This document shows positions 15,649 through 24,729 of a DNA stretch of 31,627 bases, one piece after another. Within the stretch, counting starts at the first letter, position 1. Each line of letters opens with the position of its first letter. Position numbers and translations under genes: made by a program. Under the pieces are notes generated by a model, which saw only the letters and a program-made list of their open reading frames with translations, was not told where the DNA came from and did no database searches. Source of the stretch: an uncultured Kineosporia sp. (GTDB taxonomy: Bacteria > Actinomycetota > Actinomycetes > Actinomycetales > Kineosporiaceae); the NCBI GenBank assembly GCA_937859855.1, contig CALMAR010000140.1, positions 1 to 31,627 of the forward strand, written 5' to 3'.

Positions 15649-16773
15649 GTGGCACGAGGTAGCAAGAGATTGGCCGCACTGGCAGCGATGTCCGCCCTCG
15701 CTCTCGCCACCGCCGGGTGCGGAAGTGCGGACTCGTCGGCGTCCAAGAGCTCGTCGGTCAGTTCCGACGCCCTCGCGAAGGCGACCGCGAACCTGGCTCC
15801 CTACACGGGCCACCCGAGCGCCTTCCCGGTGAACGAGCCGCTGAAGAAGAAGCTGAGCTCAGACACGAAGCTGGCGTTCCTCCAGTGCTCGACGCCGATC
15901 TGCGCACTGATCGGGAACATGGTCAAGCAGGCCGCCGCATCGATGAACGTGCCTGTGAGCGTGACGAAGGCGTCGCCGTCGGCGCAGTCGCTGCAGGAGG
16001 CGATGACCTCGATCATCGCCGCGAAGCCCAAGGGTGTGCTGATCCCGGCCACCGACCCGGTCCAGTTCCGGGACCCGATGGAGCAGTTGGCCAAGCTCGG
16101 CATCCCGGTGGTCTCGCAGGGCGTGGTCAATGCCCAGGACTTCAAGGCCATCAAGGGGGCCATCCTCGGTCAGCAGACCGCGGTCAAGGTGGGCACCCTG
16201 CTGGCGGACTGGACGGTCAAGCGCAACGGCACCGCGCCGAGCGTCTTCTACGCCACTCCGGAGCTGAGCTTCACCAAGTTCATCCAGCAGGGCTACACCG
16301 ACGAGCTGAAGTCGCTGTGCCCGAGTTGCAAGGTGCGCATCGTCCAGGTGCCCATCTCCTCGATCGGCAACAAGGCTCCGCAGATCGTGGTCAGTGACCT
16401 GCAGGCCAACCCGAAGACCAAGACCGTCGTCTTCTCCTCCGAGGAGGCCGCCACCGGGCTCCCGGCGGCCCTGAAGGTGGCAGGCATCAAGGTCGACACC
16501 GTGGGCTTCGCCCCCGACCCCGCCGTCCTCGGTTACATCAAGAACGGCGACATCACCGCCGGTCTCGGCTTCGACATCCGCACCAGCGCCTGGGTGCAGC
16601 TGGACATGACGGCCCGGCTCCTGACCGGGCAGTCGCTGACGCCGCAAGAGGCCGGCGACCCGAGCGTGATGCAGATGCTGGAGCAGAAGGACGTCACCTT
16701 CGACCCGAGCCACGGTTTCAACGGGTACCCCGACGTCGCCGACAGGTTCGCCAAGCTGTGGCCGGCGAGCTGA
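15649..16773 (+). CDS. Sugar-type ABC importer, substrate-binding lipoprotein
   Basis: 374 residues. The signal peptide ends in a lipobox with Cys24 (LATAGC), followed by a Ser-rich linker. The body is a type I periplasmic binding protein of the ribose/xylose (CUT2) class. Examples are AAKPKGVLIPATDP (one lobe), LAKLGIPVVSQGVV and the C-terminal NGYPDVADRFAKLW. GTG at 15649 has AAAGGGG 8 bases upstream. First gene of the operon. Its place ahead of 2,6-dihydroxybenzoate genes suggests that it captures an aromatic acid or a glycosylated aromatic rather than a free sugar; this is inference. Confidence 0.85.
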   Translation: MARGSKRLAALAAMSALALATAGCGSADSSASKSSSVSSDALAKATANLAPYTGHPSAFPVNEPLKKKLSSDTKLAFLQCSTPICALIGNMVKQAAASMNVPVSVTKASPSAQSLQEAMTSIIAAKPKGVLIPATDPVQFRDPMEQLAKLGIPVVSQGVVNAQDFKAIKGAILGQQTAVKVGTLLADWTVKRNGTAPSVFYATPELSFTKFIQQGYTDELKSLCPSCKVRIVQVPISSIGNKAPQIVVSDLQANPKTKTVVFSSEEAATGLPAALKVAGIKVDTVGFAPDPAVLGYIKNGDITAGLGFDIRTSAWVQLDMTARLLTGQSLTPQEAGDPSVMQMLEQKDVTFDPSHGFNGYPDVADRFAKLWPAS

Positions 16774-16782
16774 GTCCGCGCG

Positions 16783-18300
16783 ATGAACGAGCGCATCCTG
16801 CAAGTCCGGGAAGTGACGAAGGACTTCCCGGGCCTGCGTGCTCTTGACCGGGTCACGCTCGAGATCCGGGCCGGCGAGATCCTGGCCCTGCTGGGCCAGA
16901 ACGGCTCCGGCAAGTCCACCCTGGTGAAGGTGCTTGCCGGCATCTACACCCCGGACGCGGGCGAGGTGGAGGTCCGCCGCTCCGGCGCCCCGGGCGACGT
17001 CATGCACTTCATCCACCAGGACCTCGGCCTGATAGACGGGCTGACCGTGATCGAGAACCTGCACCTCAACCTGCGGGGCGGCGGCCTCGCGCCGTTGCGC
17101 CGCTCCCGGGAGCGGCGGCACGCCCGCGAACTGCTGGCCAGGTTCGGTGCCGACCTCGACGTGGACTCCTACGTGCGGGACCTCACCCCGGCCCAGCGGA
17201 CGATCGTGGCCATCGCGCGCGCCATGGACGGGTGGATCGATCCGCACTGCGTACTGGTGCTCGACGAGCCGACCGCCGCGCTGCACGGCGAGGAGGTCCA
17301 GATCCTGTTCCGCGCCGTGGTGCAGGCAGCCCGGCGCGGTGCCGGCGTCGTGTTCATCTCCCACCGGTTGGAGGAGGTGACGCAGCTTGCCGACCGGATC
17401 GCAGTCCTGCGTGACGGTCAGCTGGTGGCGGACCTGGACAACGAGGGCCTGAGCGTCGAGCACCTGGCCGAGCTCATCGTCGGGCACGAGACGAGCATCG
17501 GCGAGGTCGGCGAATGGCCGGACGCGGCGCAGGCGCAGCCTGCCCTGTCGGTGCGCGGCCTGCAGGGCAGCACCGTGCACGGGCTCACCTTCCAGGTCCG
17601 GCCGGGCGAGGTCGTCGGGGTTGCCGGCAGCCTGGGTTCCGGCCGCGAGGAGGTCGCTGGTCTGATCTTCGGGTCCCTGCGCCGCACGGGGGGAACCGTC
17701 GAGGCGCTGGGCGCGCCGCTGCCCCCGGGCTCCACCCACGAGGCGGTGCGGCGAGGACTGGCCCTGATCCCCGCGGACCGAGCGGCACATGGAGCGGTGA
17801 TGTCGCACGACGTCCTGGAGAATGTCACCCTTCCCCACCTCCGTTCGCTGTGTCGTAGGGGTTTTCAGATCTCCGGCCGGCGCGAACGCGATGAGGTGAG
17901 CCGCTGGATGGACCGGGTGGACCTTCAGCCGAAGCTGCCGCGCCGCCCACTGGGTCTGTTCAGCGGAGGGAACCAGCAGAAGGCGGTCGTCGCCCGCTGG
18001 CTGCGCACCACGCCCAAGGTGCTCCTGGTCGAGGAGCCGACCCAGGGGGTCGATGTCGGCTCCAGCGAGTCGATCCGGGCGCTGATCGTCGACGCCGCGG
18101 CGGACGGGCTTCCCGTCGTGGTCACCTCCTCGGACAACGCCGACCTGCTGCGGATGTGCCACCGCGTGATCGTGCTGCGGGACGGCACGAGCGTCGCGGA
18201 GCTGACCGGGACGGACCTGAGCGACCACCGGCTCACGACTGAGTGCCTGGGGGTCAGTCCAGAAGACCTCGCTGACCTCGAAGAGGAGCTGATCGCATGA
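16783..18300 (+). CDS. Sugar-type ABC importer, double ATP-binding protein
   Basis: 505 residues with two fused nucleotide-binding domains, as in RbsA/XylG. Domain 1 has Walker A GQNGSGKST (about 36-44), a Q-loop in IHQDLGL, Walker B VLVLDEPTAAL and the switch His in FISHRLEE. Its signature is diverged (LTPAQRTIVAIARAM). Domain 2 has the degenerate Walker A GSLGSGREEV seen throughout this class, but a good signature FSGGNQQKAVVARW and Walker B VLLVEEPTQGVD. The mixed arrangement matches the family. It starts 9 bases after the lipoprotein stop and its own stop overlaps the permease start (ATGA). Confidence 0.9.
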   Translation: MNERILQVREVTKDFPGLRALDRVTLEIRAGEILALLGQNGSGKSTLVKVLAGIYTPDAGEVEVRRSGAPGDVMHFIHQDLGLIDGLTVIENLHLNLRGGGLAPLRRSRERRHARELLARFGADLDVDSYVRDLTPAQRTIVAIARAMDGWIDPHCVLVLDEPTAALHGEEVQILFRAVVQAARRGAGVVFISHRLEEVTQLADRIAVLRDGQLVADLDNEGLSVEHLAELIVGHETSIGEVGEWPDAAQAQPALSVRGLQGSTVHGLTFQVRPGEVVGVAGSLGSGREEVAGLIFGSLRRTGGTVEALGAPLPPGSTHEAVRRGLALIPADRAAHGAVMSHDVLENVTLPHLRSLCRRGFQISGRRERDEVSRWMDRVDLQPKLPRRPLGLFSGGNQQKAVVARWLRTTPKVLLVEEPTQGVDVGSSESIRALIVDAAADGLPVVVTSSDNADLLRMCHRVIVLRDGTSVAELTGTDLSDHRLTTECLGVSPEDLADLEEELIA

Positions 18301-19379
18301 ACGAACTCGTGGCCGAGCGTCCTGTCGACGCCGCACGCGCCTCCGCAGCGACGGCACCCACCCCAAGTGGTACCGGTCGGCGCCTGCTGCCGCTGCTGTC
18401 CTTCCGGCGACTGAGCGCCCTCTACATCCTCGCGGTGCTCTTCGTCGCCTTCGCGCTGTGGGTGCCGGACACCTTCCTGTCCCTGAGCACCTGGCGTTCG
18501 CTGCTGGACGGCCAGGCGCTCACCGCCCTGGCCGCGGTGGCGCTGATGATCCCGGTCTCGGCCGGAGCATTCGACCTGTCCATCGGCATGCAGATCGGGT
18601 TCACCTCGATGCTGGTGTCCTGGCTCCTGGTCAACCAGGGCATTTCCCCGCTCGCCGCGGTGCCGATCACGATTCTGGTCGGCGCCCTGCTCGGGGCGGC
18701 CAACGCCCTGTTCGTCACCCTGTTCCGGATCGACTCGTTCATCGCGACCCTGGGCATGAGTTCCGTGCTCGTCGCGGCGACCAACTGGCTGTCCGGTGGT
18801 GCGCAGATCCTCAACCTGCCCCAGAAATTCGCCGACTTCAGCACCGCACGCCTGTTCGGCGTCACGACCCCGGTCTACCTGATGCTGCTGGTGGCGCTCG
18901 TCGTCTGGTACGTCATGGAGAACACCCCGCTGGGACGGCGGGTGTACGCCACCGGGGGCAACGAGGCGGCAACCCGGTTGGCGGGGATACGCACCAAGCT
19001 GATCGTCACCGGCGCGTTCATCGCCTCCGGCACCGTCGCGGCCGGCGTCGGCCTGCTGCTGGCCTCGCGGCTCGGCACCGGTGACCCGACCTCGGGCCCG
19101 TCGTTCCTGCTGCCGGCGTTCTCCGCGGTGTTCCTGGGGGCGACGCAGTTCCGGGCCGGCCGTTTCAACGTGTGGGGCACCGTCGTGGCCGTCTACGTGC
19201 TCGCGGTGGGGGTCAAGGGTCTGCAGCTGGGCGGCGCGCCGGTGTGGATTCCGGACCTGTTCAACGGTGCGGCCCTGTTGCTGGCGGTCGGTCTCGCCAA
19301 CCTGGAGAAGGTCGACCGACACCGGACCGCGTTGTGGCGGCTGCTGAGCCGCCGGCGCAGCGGAAGGATCGAGGCATGA
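18297..19379 (+). CDS. Sugar-type ABC importer, permease
   Basis: A 360-residue inner-membrane permease of the RbsC/BPD_transp_2 family with about eight to ten helices. GAFDLSIGMQIGFTSML (early loop) and GRRVYATGGNEAATRLAGI (coupling-helix region that docks on the ATPase) are typical. It is encoded by ATGA overlap after the ATPase and followed by ATGA overlap with the cupin gene. Only one permease gene is present, so it probably acts as a homodimer, as in ribose importers. Confidence 0.9.
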   Translation: MNELVAERPVDAARASAATAPTPSGTGRRLLPLLSFRRLSALYILAVLFVAFALWVPDTFLSLSTWRSLLDGQALTALAAVALMIPVSAGAFDLSIGMQIGFTSMLVSWLLVNQGISPLAAVPITILVGALLGAANALFVTLFRIDSFIATLGMSSVLVAATNWLSGGAQILNLPQKFADFSTARLFGVTTPVYLMLLVALVVWYVMENTPLGRRVYATGGNEAATRLAGIRTKLIVTGAFIASGTVAAGVGLLLASRLGTGDPTSGPSFLLPAFSAVFLGATQFRAGRFNVWGTVVAVYVLAVGVKGLQLGGAPVWIPDLFNGAALLLAVGLANLEKVDRHRTALWRLLSRRRSGRIEA

Positions 19380-19969
19380 CAACGATCAGGCCCGTGGCCG
19401 ACGACCTCTCGCAGGACGACGCCGAGCGGTTCCGCTTCCTGGGACGCGACCTGCGTAAGGGCTCGATGCTGGCGCCGGGCGAAGGACAGCTGATCCAGGG
19501 CGGCCCGTTGCACGCGACGCTCAAGGTGCCCGGCGGTGCGGGCGCCATCACGTCCACCTTCGAGATCCTGGTGGCGCCCGGGTACGACGTCGGTGCGCAC
19601 GTGCACACCCATGGCGAGGAGATCTTCTATGTGATCGACGGGGTCGTCGACCTGCTCGCCTTCGAGCCTGTGGAGCGCACCCCCGACGACTGGAAGACCT
19701 GGGTGTCCGACGACGGCCGCAGCTATCTGCGCGGCGAGCGCGGCTCCCTCCTGCACGTGCCGGCCGGCGTGCCGCATGCTTTCGCCAACAGCACCGACCG
19801 GCCCGCGACCCTGTTCTTCCAGGCCGCTCCGGAAGGCCACGAGAACTACTTCGTGGAGCTGGCCGAGCTGCTGCGCGGCAGTGACGGGAGACCCGACCCG
19901 GATGCCGTGGCCGAGATCCGCAGCCGCCACGACATCCACCAGCTCACCGCGCTGCGCCCCCGCGGGTGA
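19376..19969 (+). CDS. Cupin-domain protein in the resorcylate operon
   Basis: A 197-residue soluble single-domain cupin. Motif 1 is H75-V-H77-T-H79-G-E81 followed by Gly89; motif 2 is PAGVPH with His134. It can therefore bind a divalent metal with a 3-His/1-Glu set. The ATG at 19376 overlaps the permease stop. Its position between importer and decarboxylase genes, with strict translational coupling, implies a role in the same pathway. It could be an oxygenase, an isomerase or a regulator-like binding protein. Ring-cleaving gentisate-type cupins are bicupins of about 350 residues, so that role is unlikely. The function is not known. Confidence 0.82.
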   Translation: MTTIRPVADDLSQDDAERFRFLGRDLRKGSMLAPGEGQLIQGGPLHATLKVPGGAGAITSTFEILVAPGYDVGAHVHTHGEEIFYVIDGVVDLLAFEPVERTPDDWKTWVSDDGRSYLRGERGSLLHVPAGVPHAFANSTDRPATLFFQAAPEGHENYFVELAELLRGSDGRPDPDAVAEIRSRHDIHQLTALRPRG

Positions 19970-20071
19970 GGTCCCAGCCGGGGAACGACGACCGCCGGGG
20001 TCGGTGACCATGCGGATCGGACCTCGGACCTGAAGACGTCCGGACAGTGTGCCTCGAGACAGGGAAATCGC

Positions 20072-21046
20072 ATGAGACTCGTCGCTCTTGAAGAGCACTT
20101 CGTCACCCCCGACCTGGTGGGGTACGGCGCCTCGACGGCCACCATCGCCCAACCGGGTGCCTGGGCGGAGGCTTCCCGGCGCCTGCTCGACCTCACCGAG
20201 GAGAGGTTGCCGGAGATGGACGCCGCCGGACTCGACGTCCAGGTGCTGTCCCTGAACTCGCCGGGCATCCAGGCCGAGACGGACCCGGAGAAGGCCGTGC
20301 GACAGGCCGCCACCGTCAACGACTTCCTGGCCGGGGTGATCAGCGGGCACCCGGACCGGTTCGCCGGATTCGCCGCCCTGCCGCTGCAGGACCCGAAGCG
20401 GGCCGCCGACGAGCTCGAGCGGTCCGTCCGGGAACTCGGGCTGGTCGGGGCTCTGGTCAACGCCCACACACACGGCGTCTACCTGGACGATCCCAGCCTC
20501 CGGATCGTCTGGGAGCGAGCCGAGGCCCTGGACGTCCCGCTGTATCTGCACCCGGCCAACGGTGTGGACACCGCGCACGTCCTGTCCGGTCATCCCGAGC
20601 TGGTCGGCCCGATGTGGTCCTGGGGCGTGGACACCGCAACGCACGTCCTGCGACTGATCTTCGGCGGCGTGTTCGACGACTTCCCGAAGGCCAAGCTGTT
20701 GCTGGGTCACATGGGCGAGGGCCTGCCGTTCGTGCTGTGGCGACTGGACTCGCGGTGGAACTTCCACGCTCACCACGGGATCGAGTTGGCCAAGGGAGAA
20801 CCCTCGACGTACATCCGGGACAACGTCTACATCACCACGAGCGGCGTCTGCTCTCCCGCTCCGCTACTGGCCGCGATGCTGTCCCTCGGCGCCGACCACA
20901 TCCTGTTCGGTACCGACTACCCGTTCGAAAGTATGAGCACAGCAACGAATTTCCTGCGCTCAGCGCCAATCAGTGAGTCCGACCGCGGCAAGATCGCTCA
21001 CCTCAACGCCGAGCAGCTGCTGCACCTGGACCTCCGGAACGGCTGA
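20072..21046 (+). CDS. tsdA: Gamma-resorcylate (2,6-dihydroxybenzoate) decarboxylase
   Basis: A 324-residue amidohydrolase-2 enzyme that removes CO2 from 2,6-dihydroxybenzoate to give resorcinol. The metal ligands fit the characterised Rhizobium enzyme: Glu7 and His9 (VALEEHF), His160 (PLYLHP) and Asp282 (FGTDYPFE), with His213 in LLGHMGEGLPF. Long stretches match that family, including MDAAGLDVQVLSLNSPGIQA, FAALPLQDP and YITTSG. It starts 102 bases after the cupin, with AGGGA before the ATG. This reaction is reversible in known enzymes. Substrate specificity (2,6- versus 2,3- or 3,4-dihydroxybenzoate) is inferred from similarity plus the downstream hydroxyquinol genes. Confidence 0.87.
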   Translation: MRLVALEEHFVTPDLVGYGASTATIAQPGAWAEASRRLLDLTEERLPEMDAAGLDVQVLSLNSPGIQAETDPEKAVRQAATVNDFLAGVISGHPDRFAGFAALPLQDPKRAADELERSVRELGLVGALVNAHTHGVYLDDPSLRIVWERAEALDVPLYLHPANGVDTAHVLSGHPELVGPMWSWGVDTATHVLRLIFGGVFDDFPKAKLLLGHMGEGLPFVLWRLDSRWNFHAHHGIELAKGEPSTYIRDNVYITTSGVCSPAPLLAAMLSLGADHILFGTDYPFESMSTATNFLRSAPISESDRGKIAHLNAEQLLHLDLRNG

Positions 21047-21058
21047 AAGGAAACCAGG

Positions 21059-22582
21059 ATGTACGACGTCGCCATCGTCGGCTTCGGGCCGGTCGGCATG
21101 ATGAACGCTGCCCTGCTGGGTCGTCTGGGCCGCTCCGTGATCGTACTGGAGCGCTACACATCCCTGTACAACCTGCCCCGCGCGGCCATTTTCGACGACG
21201 AGACCATGCGCACGTTCGCGAAGCTCGGGATCCAGCATGACCTGCTCCCGACGGTGCACGCGCCGCGGAACTACGAGTGGCGCAACGGCGCCGGTGACCT
21301 GCTGATCGAGCACGCGTTCTCCGAGGCCGGCAAGGAAGGCTGGGCGGAGTGGTACATGATGTACCAGCCGTACCTGGAGGACCTCCTCGCCGGTTACGTC
21401 GCCTCGCTGCCGAACGTCACCGTGCGGATGGCCGCGAGGGTCTCCTCCGTGGAGGAGGTGGCCGGCGGCGTCCGGATCGGGGTGGACGGGGGCCAGCCGG
21501 TCGAGGCGCAGTACGTGGTTGCCTGCGACGGCGGCAACAGCTTCGTGCGCGGCTCGCTGGGCATCGACCAGTTCGACTACGGCTTCTCCGAGCCGTGGAT
21601 GGTGTGCGACTTCCGCCTGTTGCGGCCGACCGACGTCCCGATGGCACGGCAGGTGTGCGATCCGAACCAGCCGATCTCGGTGATCTCGCTCGGACCCGGC
21701 CACCACCGGTTCAGTTTCATGCTCGACTCCTCCGAGTCCTTCGTGACCGAGGCCGAGCCCGAGCGGGTCTGGCGCCGGGTCGGCGCCTATCTCGACCGCG
21801 AGGACGCCGAGCTGATCCGGGTGGCCACCTACACCTTCCGTTCCCTGGTCGCCGACCGCTGGCGGGTCGGGCGCGTTCTGCTGACCGGCGACGCGGCGCA
21901 CCAGATGCCGCCCTTCCTCGGCCAGGGGATGTGCTCGGGGATCCGGGACGCCCAGAACATCGCCTTCAAACTCGACGTCGTCCTGGACGGAGCCGATCCC
22001 GCCCTGCTCGACACGTTCCAGACCGAGCGGGAGCCGCACGTGCGCGCGGTGATCGAGAAGGGGATCGAGCTGGGCCGGGTGCAGACCCTGCGCGACCACT
22101 CCCTGGCCGCCGATCGGGACCGCCGGTTGATCGCCCAGCGGACCGCTGCGGTCGAGCCGGAGAAGATGCGCTTTCCCGGCCTCGGGCCGGGAATGCACCT
22201 GGGAGGTGGCACGGGCGGACAACTCATGCCGCAGGGCCGGGTACGGGCCGGCGACGTCGAGGACCGCTTCGACCAGGCCGTCGCGGACGGATTCGTGCTG
22301 CTGTTCGACCAGCGCCGTCCCGCCGCGGGTGCACTGCTCGACCCGGACGCCGTGGAGCTGGCGAAGGCGCTGGGAGTCACCGTCACCGCCGTGGGCCCGG
22401 AGGGCTCCGACGTGGTCGACTGCGACGGCTCCTACGCCGCCTGGTTCGACGCGCAATCCTGTGCAGCGGTCCTGTGGCGCCCGGACTTCTACGTGTTCGG
22501 CACGGCGGAGACGGCGGAAGAGGCGTCGGGCCTGATCCGCCAGCTGGCCGGCTCGCTGCTCGGCTCCCCAGCCAGCGTCTGA
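21059..22582 (+). CDS. tsdB: FAD-dependent phenol hydroxylase, probable resorcinol 4-hydroxylase
   Basis: A 507-residue class A flavoprotein monooxygenase. GFGPVG at residues 8-13 binds the ADP of FAD, the DG motif (VACDGGNSFVRG) is at about 157-168, and the GDAAHQMPPFLGQGMCSG motif, shared with MhpA-type hydroxylases, is near 277. The C-terminal thioredoxin-like domain is present (to VFGTAETAEEA). Placed between resorcylate decarboxylase and hydroxyquinol genes, it should convert resorcinol to hydroxyquinol with NAD(P)H and O2. AAAGGA lies 8 bases before the ATG, 12 bases after the decarboxylase stop. The substrate is inferred from context. Confidence 0.85.
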   Translation: MYDVAIVGFGPVGMMNAALLGRLGRSVIVLERYTSLYNLPRAAIFDDETMRTFAKLGIQHDLLPTVHAPRNYEWRNGAGDLLIEHAFSEAGKEGWAEWYMMYQPYLEDLLAGYVASLPNVTVRMAARVSSVEEVAGGVRIGVDGGQPVEAQYVVACDGGNSFVRGSLGIDQFDYGFSEPWMVCDFRLLRPTDVPMARQVCDPNQPISVISLGPGHHRFSFMLDSSESFVTEAEPERVWRRVGAYLDREDAELIRVATYTFRSLVADRWRVGRVLLTGDAAHQMPPFLGQGMCSGIRDAQNIAFKLDVVLDGADPALLDTFQTEREPHVRAVIEKGIELGRVQTLRDHSLAADRDRRLIAQRTAAVEPEKMRFPGLGPGMHLGGGTGGQLMPQGRVRAGDVEDRFDQAVADGFVLLFDQRRPAAGALLDPDAVELAKALGVTVTAVGPEGSDVVDCDGSYAAWFDAQSCAAVLWRPDFYVFGTAETAEEASGLIRQLAGSLLGSPASV

Positions 22583-22604
22583 ACCGGCCCGAACGGAGAT
22601 CAGG

Positions 22605-23708
22605 ATGGACGGCACCGCCACCCGTGGACCGACGGCCTACGAGTCCTGGGCGCAACGCGTCGTCTTCGCCTCGAGGACCGGGGCGGAGGCCGTCGCGCAG
22701 GAGGTGCAGCGACTCGGCGCCGAGCGGGTGCTGCTGATCGCCGGTGAGCCGGAACTGCCGGTGGCCCATGCGTTGACCGCCGGGGTCCCGGTCGCGGCCA
22801 CGTTCTCGGCGGTCCGCCCTCACGTGCCGCCATCCGTCGTAGACGGTGTGCGGGAGGCCGTCAAGGAGTGCGCCGCCGACCTGCTGCTGTGCGTGGGCGG
22901 CGGGTCCACGACCGGCGCGGCGAAGGCCGGCGCCCTGGTCACGGACCTGCCGATCCTCGCCGTCCCCACCACGTATGCCGGCTCCGAGGCGACGCCGGTG
23001 TGGGGCTTGACCGAGAGCGGTCGCAAGAGCACCGGCGTCGACCCGCGCGTGCTGCCCGCGGTCGTGGTCTACGACGCCACGTTGCACCTCACCCTGCCGA
23101 CGACGCTGAGCGTCACCTCGGGACTGAACGCGCTGGCGCACTGCGTGGACTCGCTGTGGGCTCCGCGGCACAACCCGATCAGCAGCGCGCTCGCGACCGA
23201 GGGCATCCGCCGCCTGGCCGACGGGCTCCGCGCGGTCGTCGATGACGGCACCGACCTCGTCGCCCGCGAATCCCTGCTGTACGGAACCTATCTCGCGGGG
23301 GTGTCGTTCGCGGGTGCCGGGTCCGGGTTGCACCACAAGATATGTCACGTGCTGGGCGGGGCCTACGATCTGGAGCACGCCGCGCTGCACTCCGTCGTCC
23401 TGCCGCACGTGGTGGGGTTCAACCTGCCGTCCGCGCCGGGTGCGGCGGCGCGGCTGCGGGAGGCGTTCGGCGCGGACCCTTTCCCGGCGCTGCTGGATCT
23501 CTACCGGAGCGTGGACGCACCCTGCGACCTGGGCTCACTCGGCCTCGGCCCGGAGCAGGTGGACCAGGCGACCGACCTTGTGCTGGCGCAGGTACCCGAC
23601 AGCAACCCGCGTCCGATCTCCCACCTCCAGATGCACGACCTGCTGACCCGCGCCCGCGACGGTCGGGACCCTCAGCTGGTTCCGATCGACGAAACGGAGA
23701 GGCCATGA
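22605..23708 (+). CDS. tsdD: Maleylacetate reductase
   Basis: A 367-residue iron-containing alcohol dehydrogenase family enzyme that reduces maleylacetate to 3-oxoadipate with NAD(P)[15 protein letters not shown] (98-111) is the nucleotide loop, and [18 protein letters not shown] (120-137) and [18 protein letters not shown] (242-259) are diagnostic of maleylacetate reductases. GGAGATCAGG precedes the ATG. The stop overlaps the dioxygenase start as ATGA, coupling ring cleavage to the next reduction. Confidence 0.92.
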   Translation: MDGTATRGPTAYESWAQRVVFASRTGAEAVAQEVQRLGAERVLLIAGEPELPVAHALTAGVPVAATFSAVRPHVPPSVVDGVREAVKECAADLLLCVGGGSTTGAAKAGALVTDLPILAVPTTYAGSEATPVWGLTESGRKSTGVDPRVLPAVVVYDATLHLTLPTTLSVTSGLNALAHCVDSLWAPRHNPISSALATEGIRRLADGLRAVVDDGTDLVARESLLYGTYLAGVSFAGAGSGLHHKICHVLGGAYDLEHAALHSVVLPHVVGFNLPSAPGAAARLREAFGADPFPALLDLYRSVDAPCDLGSLGLGPEQVDQATDLVLAQVPDSNPRPISHLQMHDLLTRARDGRDPQLVPIDETERP

Positions 23709-24604
23709 CCCAGGCGCAGCAGGAGGCCGAACGCGAGGCCGGCGAGGCCGCTCGTCGCGAACAGTTCGTCACCGAGGAGACCCTGGCCAGCTTCGCCGGC
23801 GCGCCGCCGAGGTTTCGTGAGGTGATGCAGTCCCTGGTGCGGCACGTGCACGCCTTCGTGCGCGAGACCCGGCTCACCGAGGAGGAATGGAACGCGGGCA
23901 TCGACTTCCTCACCGCCGCCGGCCACATCACCACCCCGACCCGACAGGAGTTCGTGCTGCTCTCCGACGTCCTGGGGGTCTCCATGCTCACCGTCGCGGT
24001 CAACGCCCCGCCTCAGGGCGACGCCACCGAGGCGACGGTCTTCGGGCCGTTCTTCGTGGTGGACTCCCCGGGCGTCGAGCTCGGCGGCGACGTCGCCGGC
24101 GAGGCATCCGGAGAACCCTGCTGGGTCACCGGAACCGTCCGTGACACCAGCGGTCAGCCGGTCGCCGGCGCCCGGATCGAGGTGTGGGAGGCCGACGACG
24201 AAGGCATGTACGACGTCCAGTACACCGACGGCCACCTCGCCGCGCGGGCCCACCTGTTCACCGACGAACTCGGTCGGTACCGCTTCTGGGCACTGACTCC
24301 CACGCCGTACCCGATTCCCGACGACGGTCCGGTGGGCAAGCTGCTGAACGCCTCCGGACGGTCGCCCATGCGCGCGTCGCACCTGCACTTCATGGTCACG
24401 GCCGACGGCCTACGCCGACTGGTCACGCACATCTTCGTCGCCGGCGACCGGTTCCTGGACTCCGACTCCGTGTTCGGCGTCAAGGAGTCCCTGGTCTACG
24501 ACTTCGCCCGGCACGAGGCGGGTACACCTACGCCCGACGGACGGGAGCTCGACGGCACCTGGTCGTCGGTCGAGTTCGACATCGTGCTGGCGTCCCAGCT
24601 CTGA
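23705..24604 (+). CDS. tsdC: Hydroxyquinol 1,2-dioxygenase (intradiol)
   Basis: A 299-residue iron(III) intradiol dioxygenase that opens hydroxyquinol to maleylacetate. The Fe ligands are Tyr169 (GMYDVQY), Tyr202 (PYPIPDDG), His226 and His228 (RASHLHFMV). The N-terminal helical dimerisation domain (about 20-100, [15 protein letters not shown]) and [12 protein letters not shown] are typical of the hydroxyquinol/catechol subgroup. EGMYDVQY and GPVGKLL favour hydroxyquinol over catechol. The ATG at 23705 overlaps the reductase stop. Last gene of the large operon. Confidence 0.92.
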   Translation: MTQAQQEAEREAGEAARREQFVTEETLASFAGAPPRFREVMQSLVRHVHAFVRETRLTEEEWNAGIDFLTAAGHITTPTRQEFVLLSDVLGVSMLTVAVNAPPQGDATEATVFGPFFVVDSPGVELGGDVAGEASGEPCWVTGTVRDTSGQPVAGARIEVWEADDEGMYDVQYTDGHLAARAHLFTDELGRYRFWALTPTPYPIPDDGPVGKLLNASGRSPMRASHLHFMVTADGLRRLVTHIFVAGDRFLDSDSVFGVKESLVYDFARHEAGTPTPDGRELDGTWSSVEFDIVLASQL

Positions 24605-24631
24605 CCTTCGCCGAACCGCGGCACGCGACGC

Positions 24632-24656
24632 CCCATCTCGCCCGGGCAGGGATGGG
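24632..24656 (+). terminator. Hairpin after the resorcylate operon
   Basis: CCCATC (24632-24637) pairs with GATGGG (24651-24656), with a partly self-complementary GCCCGGGC inside. It lies 28 bases after the dioxygenase stop. A second hairpin, GCCGC/GCGGC at 24704-24720, lies closer to the convergent hydrolase. No U-tract is present. Confidence 0.4.
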
Positions 24657-24729
24657 TTCGGGTCGTCCTGACCACGAGCCGACCTTCATTCGCAGGGGTA
24701 CGGGCCGCCCGGGCAGCGGCAGCGTCGCG

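Noticed and set aside
15588..15662. Short upstream frame (ATG at 15588, 24 codons) overlapping the lipoprotein start
   Set aside because: Its ATG is part of the TTCAC-N4-GTGAA palindrome and has no Shine-Dalgarno. The lipoprotein GTG at 15649 has its own, so a leader peptide is not supported.
16783..18300. Degenerate Walker A in domain 2 and diverged signature in domain 1 of the ABC ATPase as possible inactivation
   Set aside because: Asymmetric degenerate sites are normal in RbsA/XylG-type double ATPases.
15859..18366. An 835-codon open frame antisense to the ABC lipoprotein and ATPase genes
   Set aside because: It mirrors the real genes. Its translation is rich in His/Arg/Gly/Val repeats without any domain, a common artefact of GC-rich third positions.
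23342..23704. N-terminal extension of the hydroxyquinol dioxygenase into the maleylacetate reductase gene
   Set aside because: It is the off-frame reading of the reductase. The dioxygenase starts at 23705 with an ATGA overlap and the expected N-terminus.
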